Shown: in pieces, positions 52,524 to 59,617 of the stretch
How positions within the stretch are numbered: position 1 is the first letter of the stretch
Layout of the letters: every line of letters starts with the position of its first letter
Source of the DNA: an uncultured Fibrobacter sp.
Lineage (GTDB): Bacteria > Fibrobacterota > Fibrobacteria > Fibrobacterales > Fibrobacteraceae
Direction: 5' to 3'
Length of the DNA stretch: 64,000 nucleotides
Assembly (NCBI GenBank): GCA_946414025.1
Contig: CAMKMX010000003.1
Coordinates: 1 to 64,000 of the forward strand
Program-made: the position numbers and the translations under genes
Notes under the pieces: model-generated
Seen by the model: only the letters and a program-made list of their open reading frames with translations
The model's database searches: none
Told to the model about the DNA's origin: nothing

Positions 52524-52638
52524 ATTCGGAGCATCCAAGGTAATGGAACTGACCGGCTGCAAACCGACCGCAGCAACATCGCTTATCAAGAAACTGTTAT
52601 CTTTTGAAATTATCGAGCCCGTCACCGCCCCAACTTGA
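52447..52638 (+). pseudogene. C-terminal remnant of a Fic/AlbA_2-type protein
   Basis: 63 codons. The end FGASKVMELTGCKPTAATSLIKKL resembles the C-terminal winged-helix of Fic-domain or AAA_4/AlbA_2 proteins, whose usual ending is IIEPVxGxGKGKY; here it goes IIEPVTAPT and stops. No start or catalytic part is present; the upstream part is tandem repeat. Read as decayed gene. Confidence 0.55.
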
Positions 52639-52823
52639 AATTTCTACGAATGTAATGATGATGTTGATAGTTGTTTGCGTTGCGACACGCCCTTTCAAAA
52701 TTGTCGCAAGCATTTAGAGGCCTTTTTTCTGTGAAAGCGTAGGATAAAACTCTGCTTTTGTCCGAATAGTTTGTGGACGAAATTTTCGTCCGCAAAATTT
52801 TAACCCAACCCCATAGACAGAGT

Positions 52824-53741
52824 CTAGTATTTTTGAGTTTCTTTTAACACTTCTTCCAAGGTAAAATCCTCCTTGCTGAAAAAGAACATCTTTTTCCCGA
52901 GGTCTTTTAGGGATGCCCCAAAATGATAGGCCTTGTCATCAATAAATAGAAAGCGATCGTGAGTGTTCGTGTTCGGGAAGATTTCTATGGGGCAATCGGC
53001 ATACTGCGCGTTATATTTCTGGAGATCCAGTTCAAAAATCTTGCTCTTGTCGTAGGTGTAAATAGTCACCGAGACGCCCTTTTTCCTCTTGAGCATCATT
53101 AAAAGGGTCGTTTCGTCCACATAGTTATCCACAAGGACAATGCGTCTTTGCGCCTGGCGGATAAGACCGCACGCAAATGCGTAGGCATCGAACTCCTGAC
53201 TTTCGTAGAAAATGCCCTTGGTCTTGAGCTCTCCGCGATCCATGGCCTCAAAGAGAGAATCAATTTTGTGGTCATGATCAAGCAAGCGAGCGTCTTGTTG
53301 CAAAATTTTAGATTCAACACTAGACAAGCGATTAACTATACCGCCATTGCCTGCCATGATGTGCCGCAACTGTACGAAAGCATCCATTATAGCGAGAGAC
53401 ACCTTAATTGCCGTTTTGGTACGCAAAACAGCTGAAAGCATTGCCACTCCCTGCTCAGTAAAGGCAAACGGCATCTTACGCAAGCCCATTTTCTCAGAAT
53501 TGGACATCACAATTTGTGATTTCCAATTTGAAAATTCCAGCTCTGTCAACTGAAAACAGTTCCTTTCCGGGAACCTTTCCATATTTCGCTTGACGGCCTG
53601 ATTTATCGCCCTAGTTTCTACACCATAAAGCGTCGCTAGATCGCGGTCAAGCAACACCTGCTTGTCACGAATGACCAGAATCATCTTTTCTACGCCCGAT
53701 TCTTCCAACAGGTTCGGGACAGCAATCTCTTTTTCATTCAT
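52824..53741 (-). CDS. ORF6N-domain protein, copy A
   Basis: 305 residues. Residues 15-105 (VIRDKQVLLDRDLATLYGVE ... FTEQGVAMLSAVLRTKTAI) are an ORF6N/KilA-N-type DNA-binding domain seen in phage antirepressors and Bacteroidetes chromosomes. A short coiled coil (IVNRLSSVESKILQQDARLL) follows, then a C-terminal domain (RRIVLVDNYVDETTLLMML, THDRFLFIDDKAYHFGASLK) that resembles a PLD-like fold with HxK changed to HxR (HDR). Role unknown, probably DNA-related. GGAGTAGAAG precedes the ATG. Confidence 0.8.
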   Translation of the reverse strand: MNEKEIAVPNLLEESGVEKMILVIRDKQVLLDRDLATLYGVETRAINQAVKRNMERFPERNCFQLTELEFSNWKSQIVMSNSEKMGLRKMPFAFTEQGVAMLSAVLRTKTAIKVSLAIMDAFVQLRHIMAGNGGIVNRLSSVESKILQQDARLLDHDHKIDSLFEAMDRGELKTKGIFYESQEFDAYAFACGLIRQAQRRIVLVDNYVDETTLLMMLKRKKGVSVTIYTYDKSKIFELDLQKYNAQYADCPIEIFPNTNTHDRFLFIDDKAYHFGASLKDLGKKMFFFSKEDFTLEEVLKETQKY

Positions 53742-53915
53742 CTTCTACTCCTTCCGCCTACAAGCAAAAAAGGCGGGGCAAAGTGTTCTCGATGCAAATA
53801 TACATTCCTCGGATATCACATTATGACAACCAGCGATTTTCACGGAATTTTTGGTATTTTTGAAGAAAAACGACCCCTGCAGGCGATTGAATTCTGCATT
53901 GTCACCTTGTAATGC
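53742..53915 (-). repeat. Duplicated upstream region of ORF6N copy A
   Basis: Similar to 54858-55020: hairpin CCGCC/GGCGG, AAAGTGTTCTCGA, TATACATTCCTCGGAT, TCACATTATGACAA. Together with its gene it forms one tandem duplication unit. Confidence 0.75.
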
Positions 53916-54857
53916 CTAGCTTTCTTTTTCTGCCTGAATTTTCTGCGATTCCTTCAACACTTCGTCCAACGTGAAATCTTCCTGCGTAAAGAAGAACGTG
54001 TTCTTGCCCAAATCCTTGAGCGAAGCCCCAAAGTGGTAAGCCGTATCGTCTATGAATAGGAATCGGTCGTGCATTCCGTAACTTGGCAAGACTTGCATCG
54101 GGCTGTCGGGATATTGTTCGTTGTAAGTGGCTAGGTCCATTTCAAGGACTTTGCTTTTGTCATAGGTGTAGATTGTCACGGAAACGCCTTTTTCCCGCTT
54201 GAGCATCATGGCCAGAGTCTTCTCGGTCACGTACCTGTCGACAAGTACGATTCTTTTCTTTGCCTGGCGAATCAGGTTGCAGACAAATACATAGGCATCG
54301 AACTCCTGGTTGTTGTAAAATAAACCCTTGGTTTTGAGCTCGCCACGGTCCATCGCCTCGAAAAGTGAGTCGATTTTATGATCATGATCTAAAAGACGGG
54401 CGTCTTGTTCCAAATCTTTTGCTTCGACATTAGAAAGACGATTGACGATTCCGCCATTTTGATATAAATACTGCCGCATGGCGACAAACGCATCCATGAT
54501 TGCGATGGATACATTCACGGCAACCTTGCTTTTCAGGACGGATGAAAGCATGGCAAAGCCCTGTTCCGTAAAAACATAGGGCTTAAACCTGTCTCCGCCC
54601 CAACTTGAAATCACATTTTGTGATTTCAAGTTGTCTAATTCACTTTTTTCCAATTGGAAACAATATCTGTCGGGGAAACGTTCTATATTTCGCTTGACGG
54701 CTTGATTTATCGCCCTAGTTTCAACACCGTATAATGTTGCAATATCGCGATCAAGCAACACCTGCTTGCCACGAATGACTCGAATCATCTTTTCTACGCC
54801 CGACTCCATGAGCGGGTTAGGTGCGATATCATCCGTTTTTTCGGTCTTTCTAGCCAT
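53916..54857 (-). CDS. ORF6N-domain protein, copy B
   Basis: 313 residues, paralogue of copy A over the full length (VIRGKQVLLDRDIATLYGVE, LLDHDHKIDSLFEAMDRGEL, MHDRFLFIDDTAYHFGASLK). The N-terminus is slightly longer (MARKTEKTDDIAPNPLMESG). The 160 bp before each copy are also similar, including CCGCC-tacaagcaaaaaa-GGCGG hairpin, so the promoter was duplicated with the gene. Same GGAGTAGAAG ribosome site. Confidence 0.8.
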   Translation of the reverse strand: MARKTEKTDDIAPNPLMESGVEKMIRVIRGKQVLLDRDIATLYGVETRAINQAVKRNIERFPDRYCFQLEKSELDNLKSQNVISSWGGDRFKPYVFTEQGFAMLSSVLKSKVAVNVSIAIMDAFVAMRQYLYQNGGIVNRLSNVEAKDLEQDARLLDHDHKIDSLFEAMDRGELKTKGLFYNNQEFDAYVFVCNLIRQAKKRIVLVDRYVTEKTLAMMLKREKGVSVTIYTYDKSKVLEMDLATYNEQYPDSPMQVLPSYGMHDRFLFIDDTAYHFGASLKDLGKNTFFFTQEDFTLDEVLKESQKIQAEKES

Positions 54858-55100
54858 CTTCTACTCCAATCCGCCTACAAGCAAAAAAGGCGGGGTAAAG
54901 TGTTCTCGACGCAAATATACATTCCTCGGATGTCACATTATGACAATCGGCGATTTTCGCGGAAATTTTGGCAATTTTTGGGGAAAATCGACCCCTGTAG
55001 GCGGTTGAATTCTACATTTTTACGCTTTTTTCTCGCCTTCCGGGCGTGGCGTCACCTTTTGACACCGGAATAATTTATATTTTGGGTGAAAATAGAGTTT

Positions 55101-55148
55101 TTGCTCCTGTTCTCTACCTGAAAACTAGACACTTTCAAGATTATAGAG
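55101..55148. repeat. 48-bp direct repeat, copy 1
   Basis: 34 identical bases starting TACCTGAAAACTAGACACTT, flanked by TTGCTC and GTTCT. Second copy at 55395-55442. Confidence 0.85.
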
Positions 55149-55394
55149 GACCGGACAAACGCTCACGTCTGCGACCGGCCTGTGCCTGCCGCATCGTTTT
55201 GCTACATGGTCTATTGTTTAAATAGCAGTTTGCCTGTATGCAAGCGGCCTTTTGGGGCGTGAGTTGTTTGTGCTTGTTTATAATCGGGTTGTCTAGGCCT
55301 TCAGGTAGATAAGTGCATTCAACTCCACGCCTTTTTTATATCCTGAAAAAGCTTGGAAGTGTCTGCAAGAATGAGAGCGAACGCTCGTTGAGTA

Positions 55395-55442
55395 TTGCTC
55401 TCGTTCTTTACCTGAAAACTAGACACTTTCAAGATTATAGAG
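55395..55442. repeat. 48-bp direct repeat, copy 2
   Basis: Same core as copy 1, 294 bp downstream; preceded by GAGAGC ... GCTCTC hairpin. Confidence 0.85.
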
Positions 55443-55676
55443 AATAAGACAATGACTCGCCATCGCCCGTGGATTGCATGGGCGTAGTGTCCCCTGGGCG
55501 TATTGCATCCGCTCGGGTTTTGCGGGTATATTGTATTCTTTTGAAAATGTCGCGCTTTTAGGCGAGGAGTGAGTCGGCTCCCCGCCCTTTCTTTTTGCCT
55601 GCACCCCGGCCAAGCGAATCGGCCAGAACCGCTCCCGCGAGAGTGAACTCGTTCACTTTCAACACGGAGCGAAAAG

Positions 55677-56684
55677 ATGGCACAGAAAAAAGCCGCAACA
55701 ACCGAAGCCAAAATTCAAGAATTTCATCTCTTTGCTGGAATTGGTGGTGGTATTTATGGAGGTGAACTATTGGGTCATGAATGTTGCGCAGGCGTTGAAA
55801 TCAGTGATTTTTGTCAGAAAGTTTTGAAACAGCGTCAAAAAGACGGATGGATGAATCCGTTTGAAATTTACGGAGATCTTCGCGCATTAAATGGCAAGGA
55901 ATTCAAAGGAAAATTTGATGTCCTGTGCGGAGGGTTTCCCTGTCAGGCTTTCAGTACTGCGGCCCATGGTAAAAATATCGCAGAGAAAAACCTTTGGGAT
56001 GAAATGTTGCGCTTCGCCAAAGAATCTGACGCTCCGGTTGTTTTCGGTGAAAATGTTGTATTACGCGCTATTTCTAAAGCTAAGGAAGATTTAGAGTCCA
56101 TTGGATATAAGGTCCATTTTTGTCGTTTGAGCTGTTCTAACCTTGGAGCAGATCATCAGCGTAACCGTTTCTGGTTGTTGGCGGTCAAGAATCAGAAAGT
56201 TTTTGAAAAGATAAAAGACCACATCATTAGCCTTCCCAAATTTAAAGGTTCTTACTGGAGTAAGAATCCTGATGACCTTGGTGTAGATGTTCCTATTGCG
56301 GACCGCCGAGAACAACTGAAAGGAGTCGGAAACGCCCAATCGCCTTTTGTTGCCGCAAGTGCATTTAGGATTTTGGTAAATCGCCACATTGAAAATGGAA
56401 CGTATACAGAAGATGTTTCGGAAAAAGAAATATCCCAGGTTTTTGAAAAACAGAAAACTTGGATAAGGAAAACCTATGGTGAAGAGATGGGGTTAGTTCA
56501 TACGCCAACTACGATGGCAAACTACTCAGCCCCATCAATGATGAAACATCAAGGTTGTAGAAATTTCAAAGAGGTTTTTGGAAAACCGGCTCCAAAGAAT
56601 GCTGAATACTTGATGGGATTCCCGTTGGGTGCAAGTTCCCCTGAACCGCAGAAAAAAGAGAATCTTAAAAAGTGGGGCGCGTGA
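55677..56684 (+). CDS. DNA cytosine-5 methyltransferase of LlaJI-like system
   Basis: 335 residues. Motif I FHLFAGIGGG (17-26), motif IV GGFPCQAFS with catalytic Cys89, motif VI FGENVV (123-128), motif VIII QRNRFWLLA (161-169), motif X KGVGNAQSPFVAA (215-227). The space between VIII and X is only about 45 residues, so no normal target-recognition domain fits; instead LVHTPTTMANYSAPSMMK and YLMGFPLG lie after motif X (273-318). Protects the host from the downstream nuclease. Ribosome site CGGAGCGAAAAG. TGATG overlap with the next gene. Confidence 0.9.
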   Translation: MAQKKAATTEAKIQEFHLFAGIGGGIYGGELLGHECCAGVEISDFCQKVLKQRQKDGWMNPFEIYGDLRALNGKEFKGKFDVLCGGFPCQAFSTAAHGKNIAEKNLWDEMLRFAKESDAPVVFGENVVLRAISKAKEDLESIGYKVHFCRLSCSNLGADHQRNRFWLLAVKNQKVFEKIKDHIISLPKFKGSYWSKNPDDLGVDVPIADRREQLKGVGNAQSPFVAASAFRILVNRHIENGTYTEDVSEKEISQVFEKQKTWIRKTYGEEMGLVHTPTTMANYSAPSMMKHQGCRNFKEVFGKPAPKNAEYLMGFPLGASSPEPQKKENLKKWGA

Positions 56685-58135
56685 TGTTTGGAAAATACGA
56701 TGCAGATAGATTATTTAGTCAATATGGATTTAATCAAAAACAAAAAAATGATGAGACCATCATCAATACAGCGAAAGCATTTGATTCCAATGAATATATT
56801 GGCTCAAGCCGAAACAGATTGAATAGCGGAATTTTACGCAATCAATTTTTACTACTTTTAGATTCTTTAAATGGCAAACCTTTGTCAAATCAAACTTTTT
56901 CAGGGGTTACACAGTTACGAGCTGATCAATATGTATTAGTTCATCAAAATCGTGAAAGTGAATTATGGGAAGTTTATCAAGGAAATTCCCCAAATAATCC
57001 CAGAAAGATTTACGACGCAATAACTTTAAAAAATTTTTTTGACAGTATTCAAGAGGTTGTTGACACAACCATCAATGATGTGAAAAAAGATGATTCAGGG
57101 ACAGATAATGGCCTTGGCTCTAGTTTACCTAATTTCACCCTTTCCCAAATCATCTACTACGGTGTTCCTGGCTGCGGTAAGAGCAATAAAATCAGAGAGC
57201 AACTGAAGGACGTTCCTGAGAAAAATAAGGTTCGTGTCGTGTTCCACCCAGAATACACCAACGCCGAATTCATCGGGCAAATCTTGCCGAAAGTCAACGG
57301 CCATGTCACCTACGAATTTACTCCCGGGCCGTTTACGCAAATTATCAAGCGGGCTTATCTCAATCCCAACGAACAATTCTACCTAGTTATCGAAGAAATC
57401 AACCGCGGTAATGCGGCCGCCATTTTCGGCGATACCTTCCAGTTGTTGGATAGGCTCAAGGCTGGCGAAATAGACTCTCTCGGCAACGATCCGGCAAATG
57501 CGGCGGTAAACACGTTTACAGAAGGCTGGAGCCAGTATTTTGTCCAGAACGATGATGTGAACGCCTATATTCGAGGAACTGAAAATAGCATTCAGATTGG
57601 GAATATTCGCTTTGATTCGAATACGGCTATCCGCTTGCCGCCTAACCTTTCCATCTTGGCGACGATGAACACTAGCGACCAGAATGTGTTCACCTTGGAT
57701 AATGCCTTCCAGCGTCGTTTTGACATGGAACTGGTCCGCAACGAATTTGACCTCACTAAGCCTGCCGTCAATGCTCAGTACAACGCAGAAATTGACGATA
57801 CCGGTATTAAATGGGGGCAATTCTGGGGATGGATCAACGCCAAAATTACGGCCACCCTCAAGGGTCTTTCCAGCACTGAAGACAAGCGGCTTGGAGTCTG
57901 GTTCGTGAGCAACGTGGGCGGCATTATAGACGACAAGGTCTTTGCCGAAAAGGTCCTGAAGTTCCTGTGGGATGACGTTTTCAAGTTCAAGCGTCCGCAA
58001 GTATTTGCCGAAGGGATTGATACTCTGGAAAAGCTGATTAACTTCTTTGAAAATCCTCCTGAAGGGAAAGAACGCTTTAACGTTTTCAAGGACAAGGCGA
58101 ATCTTGTTGCATTTGTAGCATCGCCTACGCTGTAA
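56684..58135 (+). CDS. McrB-like AAA+ GTPase (LlaJI.R1-like)
   Basis: 483 residues. An N-terminal DNA-binding part (1-150) is unlike McrB and AT-rich. Walker A GVPGCGKS (160-167), Walker B FYLVIEEINRGNAA (232-245), MNTSDQ (328-333), and arginine finger region FQRRF (342-346) define the McrB family. With its partner it would translocate DNA using GTP and cut. ATG overlaps the methyltransferase stop by one base. Confidence 0.9.
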   Translation: MFGKYDADRLFSQYGFNQKQKNDETIINTAKAFDSNEYIGSSRNRLNSGILRNQFLLLLDSLNGKPLSNQTFSGVTQLRADQYVLVHQNRESELWEVYQGNSPNNPRKIYDAITLKNFFDSIQEVVDTTINDVKKDDSGTDNGLGSSLPNFTLSQIIYYGVPGCGKSNKIREQLKDVPEKNKVRVVFHPEYTNAEFIGQILPKVNGHVTYEFTPGPFTQIIKRAYLNPNEQFYLVIEEINRGNAAAIFGDTFQLLDRLKAGEIDSLGNDPANAAVNTFTEGWSQYFVQNDDVNAYIRGTENSIQIGNIRFDSNTAIRLPPNLSILATMNTSDQNVFTLDNAFQRRFDMELVRNEFDLTKPAVNAQYNAEIDDTGIKWGQFWGWINAKITATLKGLSSTEDKRLGVWFVSNVGGIIDDKVFAEKVLKFLWDDVFKFKRPQVFAEGIDTLEKLINFFENPPEGKERFNVFKDKANLVAFVASPTL

Positions 58136-58141
58136 TCCTTG

Positions 58142-59488
58142 ATGCAAAAGCTAAACGAAATATGTTCCTGCGAATCCAAGGCTAATTCGGAGACCGAGTT
58201 TGTCGGCATTCGTTGTGAAAAAACAAAGGAAGGTGGCGCGCTAGAAACAAGTATCATCTTTCCCTTGGGATATTTCAAGGATGACACGGCTTTGCGCGAG
58301 CTCCCCGAAGAAGAATTACGGGAATGCGCCGTCAATCTTTTTACGGTACTTTCTGACCCTTCGCTGCAGGAACAGATTCATCAGGATTCGTCCATTTCCA
58401 CATTTGCGGAAGAACATGGCGAATCTGAATTTCCGATGGTTTCGTACTTGAATGTTATCCGGAATTTTCTCGATTTTGGCTACCTTGACGAAAAGGAAAT
58501 TCTGTACAAAAAGGGCGCAAACGGGAAGATCAGTTGGGGACGGACAATCAAGGCCGTGCAACCTGTCATTACTGAAAACGAACAGAATCTTGTGTACCTG
58601 GATTTTGTCGCCCGTAAAGTCAGTTATAACGAAGATACGCTCATTACGCAAGTCCACAAATTCTGCGTTCATGACGCTCTTGTGAAACTCGGATTTTTGT
58701 TTGGCATAGACCCATCCGAAGAGCCGCATTTGGATTTTGATTATGACCTGTTCTGTAACGCAATTCATTCCAAGCTTGCGAAAACGTTTAACGACCGCGA
58801 TTTACGCTTGCTCGCCGACTTGGCTCGAATTGTGGAGTATCTTGCCAGGCATAAAACCGAAGACGGAAAAACGGCAGACGATTTTTATTTCGGAGTAAAG
58901 AAGTTCGCCCCCGTGTGGGAAGCGATGGTGGATAGAATATTCGGAAGGTTGCCGCAGGGAGTTGCCAAGGATAAATTTAATCCGCACTGCGAATGGGATT
59001 TGAGTTCTGGAGTACGTGGGTATGAAAATACCAATTATGCCATGCGTCCCGATACGATTATGGCACTTTCATCTGGCATATTCGTTATTGACGCGAAATA
59101 CTACAAGTTTGGATTGACGCGTAACCCGATGGATTTGCCCTCTTCTGGATCAATCTGCAAGCAAATCGCGTATGCGGAGTATGTGGAACAATTCATGCAA
59201 GAAAAGGAGATCCCCGCCTTCGCGGGGATGACATCGGGCGACATTTACAATGCGTTTATTATGCCATATTGCGCGGATGATGAAGTGGACTCTATCGCTT
59301 CGCTCCAGAGTGACAATTTGTCATATAAGATGCAATTTATCGGACATTGTTCTGGCAATTGGAAAGATCCCGATGCTCGTCCATACCACAAGATAGCGGG
59401 CATCCTCCTCGATATGAAATCTGTCATGCAGAATTACGCAAACAACCCCACCGCGCAAAACGAACTCGCGGGGTTGACAGCATTGTGA
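58142..59488 (+). CDS. LlaJI/McrC-like PD-(D/E)xK restriction endonuclease
   Basis: 448 residues. NYAMRPDTIMALSSGIFVID followed by AKYYKFG gives Pro303-Asp304 and Asp317-Ala-Lys319 of the PD-(D/E)xK nuclease fold, then KQIAYAEYVEQ. Overall it fits the RE_LlaJI family (LlaJI.R2). Upstream parts (1-250) are likely R1-binding. Two palindromic repeats lie in frame: IPAFAGMT (357-364) and DSIASLQSD (383-391). ATG 58142 follows the McrB-like stop by 6 bp; the track TTG at 58139 is less likely. Confidence 0.85.
   Translation: MQKLNEICSCESKANSETEFVGIRCEKTKEGGALETSIIFPLGYFKDDTALRELPEEELRECAVNLFTVLSDPSLQEQIHQDSSISTFAEEHGESEFPMVSYLNVIRNFLDFGYLDEKEILYKKGANGKISWGRTIKAVQPVITENEQNLVYLDFVARKVSYNEDTLITQVHKFCVHDALVKLGFLFGIDPSEEPHLDFDYDLFCNAIHSKLAKTFNDRDLRLLADLARIVEYLARHKTEDGKTADDFYFGVKKFAPVWEAMVDRIFGRLPQGVAKDKFNPHCEWDLSSGVRGYENTNYAMRPDTIMALSSGIFVIDAKYYKFGLTRNPMDLPSSGSICKQIAYAEYVEQFMQEKEIPAFAGMTSGDIYNAFIMPYCADDEVDSIASLQSDNLSYKMQFIGHCSGNWKDPDARPYHKIAGILLDMKSVMQNYANNPTAQNELAGLTAL
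59209..59232. repeat. Palindromic repeat inside the nuclease gene (IPAFAGMT type)
   Basis: GATCCCCGCCTTCGCGGGGA then TGAC: stem ATCCCCGC/GCGGGGAT. Same design as intergenic GATCCTCGCC...GCGAGGATGAC copies. Confidence 0.85.
59288..59314. repeat. Second palindromic repeat inside the nuclease gene
   Basis: GACTCTATCGCTTCGCTCCA then GAGTGAC. Intergenic form has ATTCT/AGAAT; here ACTCT/AGAGT, paired changes that keep the stem. Confidence 0.85.
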
Positions 59489-59605
59489 TTCTGAAATCCA
59501 ATGTACGCGTCTCGTATCTTTTGACAAGGATTCCAACCGTATCCTTTTTGTTATGATGCCGTAGAAAACAGGCGGCGGGCAAAAAAGTTTTTGCCTCGCT
59601 TTTTC

Positions 59606-59617
59606 TAACTTTTTTAC
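59606..59617 (+). promoter_or_regulatory. Leaderless-type TAACTT box
   Basis: TAACTT at 59606-59611, six nucleotides before ATG 59618; no ribosome site. Confidence 0.5.

Larger units (their letters stand above)
52053..52823. other. Repeat-filled intergenic region between dcw and ORF6N genes
   Basis: Besides the listed repeats, remnant and hairpin, nothing coding is supported. GGGGGAAGCATCCCCC (about 52195-52211) is another hairpin. 52640-52820 is AT-richer, with no recognised feature; it holds the 3' flank of the ORF6N gene. Confidence 0.6.
54858..55676. other. Non-coding region upstream of the restriction-modification operon
   Basis: 819 bases. First 160 belong to the ORF6N copy B leader. 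Then the two 48-bp direct repeats with 246 bp of unique sequence between, followed by hairpins GCCATCGCCC...GGGCG and GTGAAC-tc-GTTCAC (about 55640-55655) just ahead of the methyltransferase. TATATTGTATTC (about 55531) is a possible promoter box. No ORF is convincing; the listed minus-strand ORFs have no support. Could encode a structured RNA. Confidence 0.55.

Noticed and set aside
52824-54857. Prophage, because of ORF6N genes
   Set aside because: No integrase, capsid, tail or lysis genes around; ORF6N proteins also occur outside phages.
55101-55442. CRISPR array from two similar 36-48 bp repeats
   Set aside because: Only two copies, 294 bp apart, spacer far too long, and no cas gene nearby.
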